Shown one piece after another: positions 1 to 8,054 of a stretch of DNA of 64,000 bases (the stretch's first letter is position 1; each line of letters begins with the position of its first letter). The translations under genes were made by a program, and so were the position numbers. A model generated the notes under the pieces. It saw only the letters and a program-made list of their open reading frames with translations. It had not been told where the DNA came from and ran no database searches. The DNA is from Novosphingobium sp. ERN07 (GTDB lineage Bacteria > Pseudomonadota > Alphaproteobacteria > Sphingomonadales > Sphingomonadaceae), in assembly GCF_012641335.1 (NCBI RefSeq), contig NZ_JABAID010000001.1, positions 248,001-312,000 on the forward strand, in the 5' to 3' direction.

Positions 1-614
1 GCGCCGAACGCGCCGACCATGCCGACCATCGCCCCCAGCACGCCAAGATCAGCGCAGGTATCGCAATCCTCGGCATCGAAGGCATCGCCCACGAAACAGC
101 GGTAGCAGGCGTGATCATCGCGATGCCCAGCAAAGTTCGCCACCTGTCCCTGAAAGCGCCCCAGCGCGGCACTGGTGAGCGGCGCGCTCGCTTTTACGCA
201 AGCGTCCGAAACGGCAAGGCGCGTCGCGAAGTTATCGCAGCCATCAAGCACCACATCGGCCCCGGCAATCAGTTCGGCAGCGTTATCGCGCGTGATGCGG
301 GCAACATGGGCGGTAACATCCAAAGCGGGATCGAACTGCGCCACCCACGCAGCAGCCGCCTCGGCCTTGGACTGACCGATGTCGGCCTCGGTATAGATCG
401 TCTGGCGTTGCAGGTTGCTGGCCTCGACCACATCGTCGTCAATCAGCGTGAGGCACCCTACGCCAGCGCCTGCGAGGTATTGCAAGGCGGGACTGCCGAT
501 ACCGCCCATGCCGACCAACACGACATGGCTCTGCGCAAGCCTTGCCTGCCCCATTGCGCCCACTTCGGGCAGGACGATGTGGCGGGCGAAGCGGTTCAGG
601 CGATCAGGCGTCAT
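1..614 (-). CDS. ThiF/MoeB/HesA-family adenylyltransferase (3' end cut by window edge)
   Basis: E1-like enzymes of this family adenylate the C-terminal glycine of a small ubiquitin-like sulfur carrier (MoaD or ThiS type) for molybdopterin or thiazole synthesis. Reading the minus strand from ATG at 614 gives an open frame to the left edge, about 204 codons, starting MTPDRLNRFARHIVLPEVG. A Rossmann nucleotide-binding motif GMGGIGSP lies near residues 35-42, followed by LIDDDVVEASNLQRQ, the usual acidic segment and NLQRQ motif. A CYRC pair and a later CDTC pair look like the zinc-binding cysteines. An in-frame TAA just upstream supports the ATG. The C-terminus is outside the window. MoeB, ThiF and HesA cannot be separated with confidence; no moaD or thiS gene is adjacent here. 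Confidence 0.85.
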   Translation of the reverse strand, partial: MTPDRLNRFARHIVLPEVGAMGQARLAQSHVVLVGMGGIGSPALQYLAGAGVGCLTLIDDDVVEASNLQRQTIYTEADIGQSKAEAAAAWVAQFDPALDVTAHVARITRDNAAELIAGADVVLDGCDNFATRLAVSDACVKASAPLTSAALGRFQGQVANFAGHRDDHACYRCFVGDAFDAEDCDTCADLGVLGAMVGMVGAFG

Positions 615-645
615 GGGACGCAATTAGGGAGAAAGAAGGAGAAAT

Positions 646-671
646 GCGAGGGTCATAACCCTCGCGCTCCC
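646..671. repeat. REP-like hairpin, copy 1 of an inverted pair
   Basis: The unit has an internal dyad, GCGAGGGT and ACCCTCGC around a short loop, followed by GCTCCC. An inverted copy with one mismatch in 26 positions lies at 774-799. The pair fills the gap between dnaA and the ThiF-like gene. It probably acts as a structured transcript end or a REP element; no mobile gene is attached. Confidence 0.6.
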
Positions 672-773
672 ATGAGTTTGGCGCATTATTCAAAGGGACA
701 GCACCAATCCGCGAAGCGGCTCCAATAATACGGCTTCGCCGGGGCACTGGCTTTCAACCCAGCACCAATTTCC

Positions 774-799
774 GGGAGCGCGAGGGTTGTGACCCTCGC
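774..799. repeat. REP-like hairpin, copy 2 of the inverted pair
   Basis: Reverse complement of the 646-671 unit with 25 of 26 positions identical. The hairpin arms are GCGAGGGT/ACCCTCGC. It lies just past the dnaA stop codon and may fold in the dnaA transcript, but the run of Ts (CCCTTTTCC) follows it on the plus strand, not on the dnaA strand, so it is not a standard terminator for dnaA. Confidence 0.6.
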
Positions 800-807
800 C
801 CTTTTCC

Positions 808-2349
808 TTAGTCTTCCAACTGCCGCAGCAAGGTTCGCACATCGCCATCCATATCGGCATCGCGCGTGCGCAGTTCCTCGATCAGGCGCACGGCGTGGAT
901 CACAGTCGAGTGATCGCGTCCGCCGAACTTGCGACCGATTTCCGGGTAGGACCGGGGAGTCAGCACCTTGGCGAGATACATCGCCACCTGACGCGGACGC
1001 ACGACAGCGCGGGCGCGGCGCTTGGAGGCCATTTCGGTGCGATCCACACGGTAGAACTGGCAGACCGTGCGCTGGATTTCGTCGATGGTGATGCGGCGGC
1101 GGTTGGCCGAGAGGATATCGGTCAGCTGCTCCTCAGCCAGTTGCAGCGAGACGGGCTGGCCGGTGAGCTGAGCATAGGCGATCAGCTTGTTGAGGCCGCC
1201 GACCAGTTCGCGCACGTTGCGATTGATCGTGCGGGCAAGGAACTCGATCACGTCTGCCGGCACTTGAGTGCTGCTGAAGCGGGCGAGGCGGTGTTCAAGG
1301 ATCTTGCGGCGCAGTTCGATATCGGCGGGCTGGATATCAGCCACAAGGCCCATCGAAAGACGCGATAGCAGGCGCTGTTCGACGCCGTCCAGAGCCTGAG
1401 GCGCACGGTCTGCGGCCACGATCAGACGCTTGCCCGCGCTCATCAGCGCATCGATGGTGTGGAGGAATTCCTCCTGCGTCGAAGCCTTGCCGATGATGAA
1501 CTGAATGTCATCCACCAGCAGCATGTCGAAGCCGCGCAACCGCGCCTTGAACTCGATCATCTCGTTCGAGCGCATGGCCTGAACGAATTCGATCATGAAG
1601 CGTTCGGCCGAACAATAGAAGATGCGCGCGCCGGGCTTGTTGGCGGCGAAGGCGTGACCGATGGCGTGGAGCAGGTGCGTCTTGCCCTGCCCGGTCGAGC
1701 CTTTGAGATAGAGCGGCGAGAACTGCGGGGTTTCAATGGCCGCCATGCGCTGCGCAGCGTTGACCGCGAGCACATTGGCCGAACCGGAAACGAATTCGGC
1801 AAAGGTCAGCGAAGGATCGAGACCCGACAGCGCGGTATCGATCATTGCCGGGCCTGCATTGAGGTGGCTGGGCAGATGGGCCGAGGCACGCACCGGCACC
1901 GGCGCTTCGCCTCCGACGCGCAGCTCGGGCATCGAACGGCGGCGGGGGTGCACGGTGATGCGCACCTGACGCACTTCCGAACGCGCGATCTTCCACGCAA
2001 GGCTCAGGCGATCGGCAAAGCGATCCGCCACCCAGTTGGCCGAGAACTCGGTTGGCAGGAACAAGTCGAGCGTGCCGGTTTCCTTGCAGAATGCGCCAAG
2101 CTGAATCGGCTTGATCCACTGGGCGTGCAACTGCGAGCCGAGATCCTTCTTCAGCCCCTGGCTGATGTCGGACCAGTCTGCTGCCAGATCCAGCGCTTCC
2201 TGGTCCTCGATCATCGCGTTTTCTTTGCCTTTCTTGCCAGTCGTGCTGGTGCCGGCCATATTCTGGGCCATCATGTTGCGGTCGTTGCCGAGCGGGGCGA
2301 TGCTCGCCGAACCGCCAGTGCTGCCCCCTGCGTAATCTTCAATCTTCAC
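808..2349 (-). CDS. dnaA: Chromosomal replication initiator protein DnaA
   Basis: DnaA binds DnaA boxes, melts the origin and loads the replicative helicase. With a GTG start the product is 513 residues. Motifs visible are the AAA+ Walker A region (KGSTGQGKTHLLHA), Walker B (LLVDDIQF), and the C-terminal DNA-binding domain IV with the DnaA signature GRDHSTVIHA. The N-terminal domain I begins around MIEDQEALDLAADW. The start is uncertain. ATG at 2214 would give 468 residues and matches where domain I begins, but the 2215-2349 stretch has GC-rich third codon positions and a plausible AGG before GTG 2349, whereas sequence further upstream (to 2427) does not look coding. The Walker A variant STGQGKT differs slightly from the usual GxGLGKT. 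The gene lies downstream of rpsT on the same strand, a common alphaproteobacterial order. Confidence 0.95.
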   Translation of the reverse strand: MKIEDYAGGSTGGSASIAPLGNDRNMMAQNMAGTSTTGKKGKENAMIEDQEALDLAADWSDISQGLKKDLGSQLHAQWIKPIQLGAFCKETGTLDLFLPTEFSANWVADRFADRLSLAWKIARSEVRQVRITVHPRRRSMPELRVGGEAPVPVRASAHLPSHLNAGPAMIDTALSGLDPSLTFAEFVSGSANVLAVNAAQRMAAIETPQFSPLYLKGSTGQGKTHLLHAIGHAFAANKPGARIFYCSAERFMIEFVQAMRSNEMIEFKARLRGFDMLLVDDIQFIIGKASTQEEFLHTIDALMSAGKRLIVAADRAPQALDGVEQRLLSRLSMGLVADIQPADIELRRKILEHRLARFSSTQVPADVIEFLARTINRNVRELVGGLNKLIAYAQLTGQPVSLQLAEEQLTDILSANRRRITIDEIQRTVCQFYRVDRTEMASKRRARAVVRPRQVAMYLAKVLTPRSYPEIGRKFGGRDHSTVIHAVRLIEELRTRDADMDGDVRTLLRQLED

Positions 2350-2600
2350 GCCTAGCTGCCTCGACTGCCGTGCCTGACACACCCCCCGGTACGCAGGCAC
2401 GAGTGATCCCTTCCTGCCGCGCATCAAGCGACAGGCTTGGTCGGAAAAATTTCAAGTGACACCGGTTAGGAGTGATTCCCGCCGCCGGTTCGCTCTGTCT
2501 ATTGGCCATCGGTGCCTTCGCGCAAGCCGGGGACGCGCAAAAAAACTGAAATAAATGCCCTTGACTCTCGCTAACCCGCAGAGATGCGTCAAAGTGCTGA

Positions 2601-2627
2601 TTTATAACGGTTTTTACTTATGACCAA
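2601..2627 (-). promoter_or_regulatory. Candidate promoter for dnaA
   Basis: In the AT-rich part of the rpsT-dnaA gap, the minus strand reads TTGGTC, a 15-base spacer, then TATAAA. The spacer is shorter than ideal. The 2350-2712 gap otherwise shows no clear cluster of DnaA boxes (TTATNCACA) and no convincing ORF. Assignment is by inspection only. Confidence 0.3.
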
Positions 2628-2712
2628 CCCTTATCCCGTGCGAATCGCGTAGTTTCCGTGACTTGCTGCAACTGCACAGTGTTACAGCGCAGACTTGAAC
2701 CGTTCATGGATG

Positions 2713-2751
2713 CAAAAAATGAAAAGGGCCGACGATACGCTCGTCAGCCCC
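2713..2751 (-). terminator. Rho-independent terminator after rpsT
   Basis: On the minus strand a ten-pair stem (GGGCTGACGA with TCGTCGGCCC, one G-U type pair) is followed by a T-rich run, TTTTCATTTTTT. It lies about 100 bases past the rpsT stop and would separate rpsT from dnaA. Confidence 0.8.
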
Positions 2752-2818
2752 GTTCCATTTTTGTGCCGTCTCGATTCAAATCAGCAGTGCCGGATAGCTC
2801 CGCGATTCGCCCGAAATG

Positions 2819-2840
2819 GTCTGATTCTGTTAGATCAGAC
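2819..2840. other. Short perfect hairpin just after rpsT
   Basis: GTCTGAT and ATCAGAC arms, seven bases each, flank an eight-base loop directly beyond the rpsT stop codon. There is no T-run next to it. It may stabilise the 3' end of the rpsT message ahead of the stronger terminator at 2713-2751. Confidence 0.4.
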
Positions 2841-2848
2841 TGCGCAAA

Positions 2849-3109
2849 TTACAGCGCGGCAACACGCTTCGTCAGGCGCGACATCTTGCGCGCGACGGTG
2901 TTCTTGTGCAGCACGCCACGAGCGATGCCACGAGCCATTTCCGGCTGTGCAGCCTTCAGCGCTTCCGCAGCAGCAGCCTTGTCACCACCTTCAAGCGCGG
3001 CTTCGACCTTCTTGACGAAAGTACGGATGCGCGACAGGCGGTTGCCGTTGATTTCGGCGCGAACTGCATTGCGACGGATACGCTTACGGGCTTGCGGCGT
3101 GTTGGCCAT
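2849..3109 (-). CDS. rpsT: 30S ribosomal protein S20
   Basis: S20 is a small basic protein that binds the 5' domain of 16S rRNA in the 30S subunit. The product is 86 residues, beginning [19 protein letters not shown], rich in Lys/Arg and alpha-helical throughout, and ends [19 protein letters not shown], all typical of S20. The ATG at 3109 is chosen over an upstream in-frame start because it matches the family N-terminus and has AGGAA close by (AGGAACATC before ATG). A leader of roughly 80-100 bases precedes it and contains a perfect palindrome. It has its own terminator. Confidence 0.97.
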   Translation of the reverse strand: MANTPQARKRIRRNAVRAEINGNRLSRIRTFVKKVEAALEGGDKAAAAEALKAAQPEMARGIARGVLHKNTVARKMSRLTKRVAAL

Positions 3110-3171
3110 GATGTTCCTGTTTCTCGTGCCTTGGCGGGCGCGCAAGGCGGCCGCGTGAATTCTCATGGGTT

Positions 3172-3187
3172 GATGGGATGTCCCATC
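3172..3187. promoter_or_regulatory. Palindrome in the rpsT leader
   Basis: GATGGGA-TG-TCCCATC is a perfect dyad with seven-base arms between the likely rpsT promoter and the start codon. S20 is known to control its own translation in enterobacteria, so a leader hairpin is plausible here, but no function is shown. Confidence 0.35.
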
Positions 3188-3199
3188 GGAAAGCGCGGC

Positions 3200-3227
3200 C
3201 CTTAACCGCAGTGGCGCGAATCGTCAA
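3200..3227 (-). promoter_or_regulatory. Candidate rpsT promoter
   Basis: On the minus strand TTGACG is followed after 16 bases by TTAAGG, an alphaproteobacterial sigma-70-like arrangement about 90 bases ahead of the rpsT start. Confidence 0.4.
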
Positions 3228-3253
3228 CAGATTCGGCACGCTTCCGGTTTCGA

Positions 3254-4648
3254 TCACTGCAAAGGGCGAAGCGTAACCTTCAAGCCATCGCGCGGCTTGG
3301 GGATAGGCCATGCCTGCCACTGCGGCTCTGCGCCCGGTTGCATCGCCACTTCGAAGCGGGTGAGGATATGATTCGCCAGCAATTTCACCTGCATATAGGC
3401 AAAGTGCAGGCCCAGGCACATATGCGCGCCGCCGCCGAATGGCACCCACGCATATTTGTGCCGGCGGGCAACCTTTTCGGGCGTGAAGCGCAGCGGATCG
3501 AACACGTGCGGCGCGTCCCAGTGCGCCGGATCGGCATGGACCGCCGCCGGGCTGATGCCGATGGGGGTGCCTGCGGGAATGTCATAGCCGCCAAAACGGA
3601 AATCGCGCAGCGCCCGGCGCGGCATGTTGGGCACCGGCGGCATGAAGCGCAGCGCTTCCTTGAACGCCATCTCGGTCAATTCCATTCGCCCCAGATCGTC
3701 ATAGGCCAGAGGCAGAGCATCGCCACCAGTCACGGCGCGAGCCTCCGCACGCAGGCGTTCCTGCCAGGCCGGGTTCTTCGCCAGTTGCCAGAACAGCACC
3801 GTGGCGGACGACGTGATCGTATCGTGCGCGGCCATCATCAGGAAGATCATGTGATCGACCACGACGTCTTCCGGCAGGAGCGTGCCATCTTCGCGGGTAG
3901 CCAGCGCGAACTGGCTGAACATGTCCTGCCCCGGGCTGGCGCGACGTTCGCGTACCAGACGCCCGAAGTATTCAACCATCAGCCGCCGCCCGGCGACACC
4001 CCGGCCCATCTTGGTGAACGGCAGGGGCTTTCGCACCACGCCGACCGAGGCCTGCACCATATCGACGAAGGCCTTGTTCAGCCGGTCCGCTTCTGGCCCC
4101 AGCGGCAGGCCGAGAAAGCTGGAAGCGGCGGTATCGAGCGTCAACGCCTTGATCGCATCATAGAACCGCATATCACCGCCCCACTGCGATAGCGCCGAAG
4201 CGATGCCGGTGTTGAGCACCGAGCAATAGGCGCGCATCGGTTCGGGCTTGAACGCAATGGACAGCGCGCGGCGATCAACGCGGTGCGCGTCGAAGTCCAT
4301 CAGCATCAGCCCGCGCGGGAACAGCAGGTTGAGCACCGGCCCCCAGCCCTGTTCGTTCGAGAACAGCTTGTCGCGGTCGAACAGCACCAGTTCGTTGGCT
4401 TCGGCACCGATCAGGTTCACCCCGCGCCGCCCGAAGCTGCGCGTGCGGAACACCGGGCCGTAAACATCGACCATGCGTTTCTGGAAGCCCAGCGGATCGG
4501 CCAGTTGCATCAGGGTGGTGCCCAGCACGGGCCAGCCATCCTCGCCGGGAATATGATCGAGCTTGTGATCGCCACCGAGGCGCACCCAGTGCGGGTTGGC
4601 GCTCTCTGTGTGGAGGTTCGCGGCAACGTCGGGCGCTAGGCTGGCCAT
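3254..4648 (-). CDS. Cytochrome P450
   Basis: Heme-thiolate monooxygenase of 464 residues. The three P450 hallmarks are present: the I-helix oxygen-activation segment MMAAHDTITSS, the K-helix ExxR (EALR), and the heme-ligand loop FGGGAHMCLG with the axial cysteine. The start ATG at 4648 has GGGAGA directly upstream; an in-frame ATG at 4687 lacks one. No membrane anchor is evident, so it is a soluble bacterial P450. No ferredoxin or reductase gene is adjacent, so the electron donor must be encoded elsewhere. It follows hemH on the same strand with a 67-base gap, a tidy though possibly accidental pairing of heme synthesis with a heme enzyme. The sub-family and substrate cannot be called from sequence inspection; a terpene, fatty acid or steroid-like substrate is possible. 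Confidence 0.92.
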   Translation of the reverse strand: MASLAPDVAANLHTESANPHWVRLGGDHKLDHIPGEDGWPVLGTTLMQLADPLGFQKRMVDVYGPVFRTRSFGRRGVNLIGAEANELVLFDRDKLFSNEQGWGPVLNLLFPRGLMLMDFDAHRVDRRALSIAFKPEPMRAYCSVLNTGIASALSQWGGDMRFYDAIKALTLDTAASSFLGLPLGPEADRLNKAFVDMVQASVGVVRKPLPFTKMGRGVAGRRLMVEYFGRLVRERRASPGQDMFSQFALATREDGTLLPEDVVVDHMIFLMMAAHDTITSSATVLFWQLAKNPAWQERLRAEARAVTGGDALPLAYDDLGRMELTEMAFKEALRFMPPVPNMPRRALRDFRFGGYDIPAGTPIGISPAAVHADPAHWDAPHVFDPLRFTPEKVARRHKYAWVPFGGGAHMCLGLHFAYMQVKLLANHILTRFEVAMQPGAEPQWQAWPIPKPRDGLKVTLRPLQ

Positions 4649-4715
4649 AATGTCTCCCGGTTTCTGATTTAACCGAGCAATTAACATGCCTGTCAGCAGT
4701 GGCCAAGCCTGTTGT

Positions 4716-5729
4716 TCAGATCCAGCCCGAAAGCTCCCGCCGGGTCAGCACTTCGAGCATGTCCATGCCCGCATCCCCCGCATTGAGGCAGGCCAGCGCG
4801 GCGAAGTGGGTGCCGCCCGCCTTCTCAAAGTCCTCAGCCCCGCGAATCGCCAGTTCCTCCAGCGTTTCGAGGCAATCGGCGGAAAAGCCGGGGGCGGCGA
4901 TGGCCACGCGGCGCGTGCCCTTTTCCGCTTCCGCGATCAGCACGGTATCGGTTGCGGGTTCCAGCCATTTGGCGCGTCCAAAGCGCGATTGGAACGTGGT
5001 TTCAAGACGCAGGCCGGGGTGGCTCTGCGCAAAGCGTTCGGCCAGGAGGCGCGAGCTCTTGCGGCAATGGCAATGATAGGGATCGCCCAGATGCAGCGTG
5101 CGCTCCGGCATTCCGTGGTAGCTCAGAAGCAGCAGTTCGGGCGTGAAATCCAGCGCGGCGAGTTGCCGCGCCATGTCCGCATGAAGCGCGCCAATATAGG
5201 CCGGATCATCGTGATAGGGCGGCAACGTGCGCAGCGCGGGCAGGCGACGGCGCGCCTTGATCCAGTCTGCCACGGCATCGAGCGCCGAAGCAGTCGTCGC
5301 GCCGGAATAGTGCGGATAGAGTGGAGCGATGAGAATGCGCTCGCACCCAAGTGCCAGCAGCGCGTCGAGTTCCTGCGCCATCACGGGCGATTGATACCGC
5401 ATGGCGTGGCGCACGATTACGGCATCGCCCAGCCGCGCCTGCAAAGCCGCCGCCTGCGCCCTGGTGATCGCGGCGAGGGGCGAGCCGTCTTCCGACCACA
5501 CCTGTCCATAGGCATGAGCGGATTTCTTGGGCCGGGTGTTGAGGATGATCCCGCGCAGGATCGGCTGCCAGATCAGCCTAGGGATTTCGACCACGCGGGG
5601 ATCGGAGAGAAACTCCTTGAGATAGCGCTTCACCGCGGGCGCATCGGGCGCGTCGGGCGTGCCAAGGTTCACGACAAGAACGCCGACCTTGCCGGTAAGC
5701 ACATTGGGATGATCGGCGGGACGTTCCAT
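4716..5729 (-). CDS. hemH: Ferrochelatase
   Basis: Inserts ferrous iron into protoporphyrin IX, the last step of protoheme synthesis. The 337-residue product begins with the family N-terminal strand GKVGVLVVNLGTPD and carries the conserved LLLSYHGMPERT segment with the catalytic histidine, plus the C-terminal PGFSADCLETLEE motif with the metal-coordinating glutamates. A CHCRKSS segment after GDPYH is typical of proteobacterial ferrochelatases. ATG at 5729 is preceded by GAGGA at good spacing. It lies 20 bases after the molybdo-hydroxylase gene and may be co-transcribed with it and with mrp upstream. Confidence 0.96.
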   Translation of the reverse strand: MERPADHPNVLTGKVGVLVVNLGTPDAPDAPAVKRYLKEFLSDPRVVEIPRLIWQPILRGIILNTRPKKSAHAYGQVWSEDGSPLAAITRAQAAALQARLGDAVIVRHAMRYQSPVMAQELDALLALGCERILIAPLYPHYSGATTASALDAVADWIKARRRLPALRTLPPYHDDPAYIGALHADMARQLAALDFTPELLLLSYHGMPERTLHLGDPYHCHCRKSSRLLAERFAQSHPGLRLETTFQSRFGRAKWLEPATDTVLIAEAEKGTRRVAIAAPGFSADCLETLEELAIRGAEDFEKAGGTHFAALACLNAGDAGMDMLEVLTRRELSGWI

Positions 5730-5749
5730 TGTAATCCTCAGGCGAAGGT

Positions 5750-8050
5750 TCAAAAGCCTTCGGAAATCAGCGGCAGACGGCGGAAGCGCACGCCCGTGGC
5801 AGAGAACAGAGCATTGGCGATGGCGGGGGCCACCGCGACCATGCCCAGTTCGCCGGGGTCGAACGGGTCTTCGTTGCTGTCGGCAAAGGCAATATCGACC
5901 TTGGGGCAATCGGCAAGCAGGGGCAGCCCCAATTGCGCGAGGCGCCCTGCCAAGGGCCGCCCCTTGGCATAACTGCTTGCCCCGCCAACGGCATGGGCAA
6001 GTCCGAACATCAGCCCGCCTTCGATCTGCTGGCGGGCAATATCCATGTTGATGACGCGGCCGATGTCGGCGTAGGCGCTCAGGCGCTCAACCCGCACCAC
6101 GCCCGCTTCCTGCCGCGCGGTGGCGACAACTGCGATCAGGCCTTTGCGCGTGATGCCGCCGCCAGTGGCCAGTTCCATCTGGTGACAGGCGATGCCCTGC
6201 CCCGAAGCCTCGATCCCGCCACCCCACTGCGCCAGACGCCCGGCACCTTGGAGGCAGGCGACCAGACGCGGTTCACCTTCGAGCATCCCGACGCGGAACG
6301 AAAGCGGCTCCTTGCCCGCCGCATCGGCCAGTTCATCGATGAAGCTTTCGGTGAAAAAGGCGGTGTAGCCATGCGCCTGCCCGCGAAAGCGCGCGGTGGG
6401 CTGGCGTAGGGCCAGCGGTACCTGATCCACCGCTTTTTCAGGAATATGATAGAGCGGCAGCGCGCCTTCGCAGGCCATCGGATCAGCTTGATCCTGCAAG
6501 TCCATCGCCTGCTTCAAGCCCCAGCCGTCCAGCAGCCGAGCGCCCGATTCGAACGCGGTGGCCGGAACCGCCAGTCGCGCGCGCCAGCCCAGCACGCGCG
6601 TCTTGTCCGGGCTGATCGCGCCATCAAGCTGCGCCGAAAGCGGCGTGCGCGGAATGCCTGCCAGCGCTTCCTGCCAGCGCGAATAGGTAAGCTGCACCGG
6701 CTTGCCCACGATCTTGCAGATCGTGGCGACTTCAGCCGCAATTCGGGTATCGAGCCGCGCATCGAAACTGCCGCCTGCCTGCATCGGATAGACGATCACA
6801 TCGGCCCGCGCGATATCAGCCGCCTTTGCCGCTGCACGTCGCGCACGTTCGGGTGCTTGGGTGGCGATCCACAGTTCCAGCTTGCCGTGCCGCAACCGCG
6901 CGGTGGCGCTGGCGGTTTCGAGCGGAGCATGGAACGCGGCTTCGACATCGTAACGAACCGACAGCGAAGGCTTGGCCAGCAGAGCATCGGGATCACCTTC
7001 GGCCAGAAGGCGCGTCGGCTCCCCCTTGGTCAGCGCCTTGTCGAGCGCGACCAGCGTCTTTTCGCTATCGGCAATCGGACCATCGGAGCGGAAGCGTGGC
7101 TCCATCGCACGCACGGCCTTGTCCGCCGCGTGCCAGCCTGTCGCCACTGCCGCTAGCCAGCGCTTGGCCTTGACCACGGTGACAAGGCCCCGCACTGCAG
7201 CGGCGGCCTGCTTGTCATAGCTCGACAGCACGCTGGCCCCTTGCGGCCCATGCGCGATGGCGGCGAAGACCATGCCGGGCAGACGCACATCGCCCGCAAA
7301 GGTAAAACTGCCATCGACCTTGGCCGGAAGATCGAGCCGGGGATGGCGCGGCGGCGCGCCTTCGGGAAATTGGCCGGGGGTCTCTCGCGGCGGCTCTGCG
7401 CGCAGGACCGGGACCGAGGGCGGATCGTAATCCACCGCCGCATCGAGCAGTTCGGCAAAGGACAGGCGCTTGCTTCCGTGGATGACGAAGCTGTCCTTCG
7501 TATCGCACTCTTCCCAGCCCACGTCCCACTTGTCCGCCGCCGCCTGCGCCATCATCGCGCGCAGAGCCGCGCCTGCCTCACGCAAGGGGGTTTCGAAGGC
7601 GGCGAGGGCCGTGCCATCGGCTGTGACCATCAATGGCCCGCGTTCGGCATGGAGCCGGGCCAGTGTGCCATCGGCATCTTCGCCCAGCGATGTGAAAGCG
7701 GGCATCCACAGCGGTGCCCATTTGGCGGACAAGACCGGGTCGGCATAGGCCGGGCTGATCGGCGCAGCCTCTACCGCCACCTTGCGCCAGTCCGCGCCGG
7801 CTTCATCTGCCACGATCTGCGCAACAAGCGTGGTGATGCCCTGCCCCATCTCGCACAGAGGCACGGCCACAGTGAGAATGCAGTCCTTACTGCCCTTAAC
7901 CCGCCCCACTTTCAGGAAGGCATCTACGACATGTTCGCCCTTGCCTGCCAGCAGCGGCACCGGATGGCGGCGCGGCAGCAGCGGGAAGGCGATGAGCAGT
8001 GCCCCGCCTACGCCTGCCCCCACCAGCAACCCTCGCCGCGTCAGGCGCAT
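5750..8050 (-). CDS. Molybdopterin-binding xanthine dehydrogenase-family large subunit (IorB-like), Tat-exported
   Basis: Resembles the beta subunit of isoquinoline 1-oxidoreductase, a molybdenum hydroxylase that inserts oxygen from water into aldehydes or N-heterocycles. The 766-residue product starts with a twin-arginine signal, TRRGLLVGAGVGGALLIAF, placing it in the periplasm. The body has the aldehyde oxidase-type regions: a PRHPRLDLPAKVDG segment that precedes the Mo-binding domains, QAGGSFDARLD, and EGGLMFGLAHAVGG plus ELGMVAVAPAIANAL near the C-terminus. ATG 8050 is chosen for the Tat motif; it sits 4 bases after the mrp stop. The usual partner, a small [2Fe-2S] subunit, is not adjacent, so electron transfer must use a subunit encoded elsewhere. 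Substrate unknown. Confidence 0.85.
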   Translation of the reverse strand: MRLTRRGLLVGAGVGGALLIAFPLLPRRHPVPLLAGKGEHVVDAFLKVGRVKGSKDCILTVAVPLCEMGQGITTLVAQIVADEAGADWRKVAVEAAPISPAYADPVLSAKWAPLWMPAFTSLGEDADGTLARLHAERGPLMVTADGTALAAFETPLREAGAALRAMMAQAAADKWDVGWEECDTKDSFVIHGSKRLSFAELLDAAVDYDPPSVPVLRAEPPRETPGQFPEGAPPRHPRLDLPAKVDGSFTFAGDVRLPGMVFAAIAHGPQGASVLSSYDKQAAAAVRGLVTVVKAKRWLAAVATGWHAADKAVRAMEPRFRSDGPIADSEKTLVALDKALTKGEPTRLLAEGDPDALLAKPSLSVRYDVEAAFHAPLETASATARLRHGKLELWIATQAPERARRAAAKAADIARADVIVYPMQAGGSFDARLDTRIAAEVATICKIVGKPVQLTYSRWQEALAGIPRTPLSAQLDGAISPDKTRVLGWRARLAVPATAFESGARLLDGWGLKQAMDLQDQADPMACEGALPLYHIPEKAVDQVPLALRQPTARFRGQAHGYTAFFTESFIDELADAAGKEPLSFRVGMLEGEPRLVACLQGAGRLAQWGGGIEASGQGIACHQMELATGGGITRKGLIAVVATARQEAGVVRVERLSAYADIGRVINMDIARQQIEGGLMFGLAHAVGGASSYAKGRPLAGRLAQLGLPLLADCPKVDIAFADSNEDPFDPGELGMVAVAPAIANALFSATGVRFRRLPLISEGF

Positions 8051-8054
8051 CCGG

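Noticed and set aside
1459..2355. Long plus-strand open frame across dnaA
   Set aside because: It is antisense to a clear dnaA and is a by-product of GC-rich codons; its translation has no recognisable domain.
2350..2712. Chromosomal origin beside dnaA
   Set aside because: The gap has an AT-rich stretch but no cluster of DnaA boxes that I could find; in alphaproteobacteria the origin is often away from dnaA. A GC-skew analysis of the whole genome would be needed.
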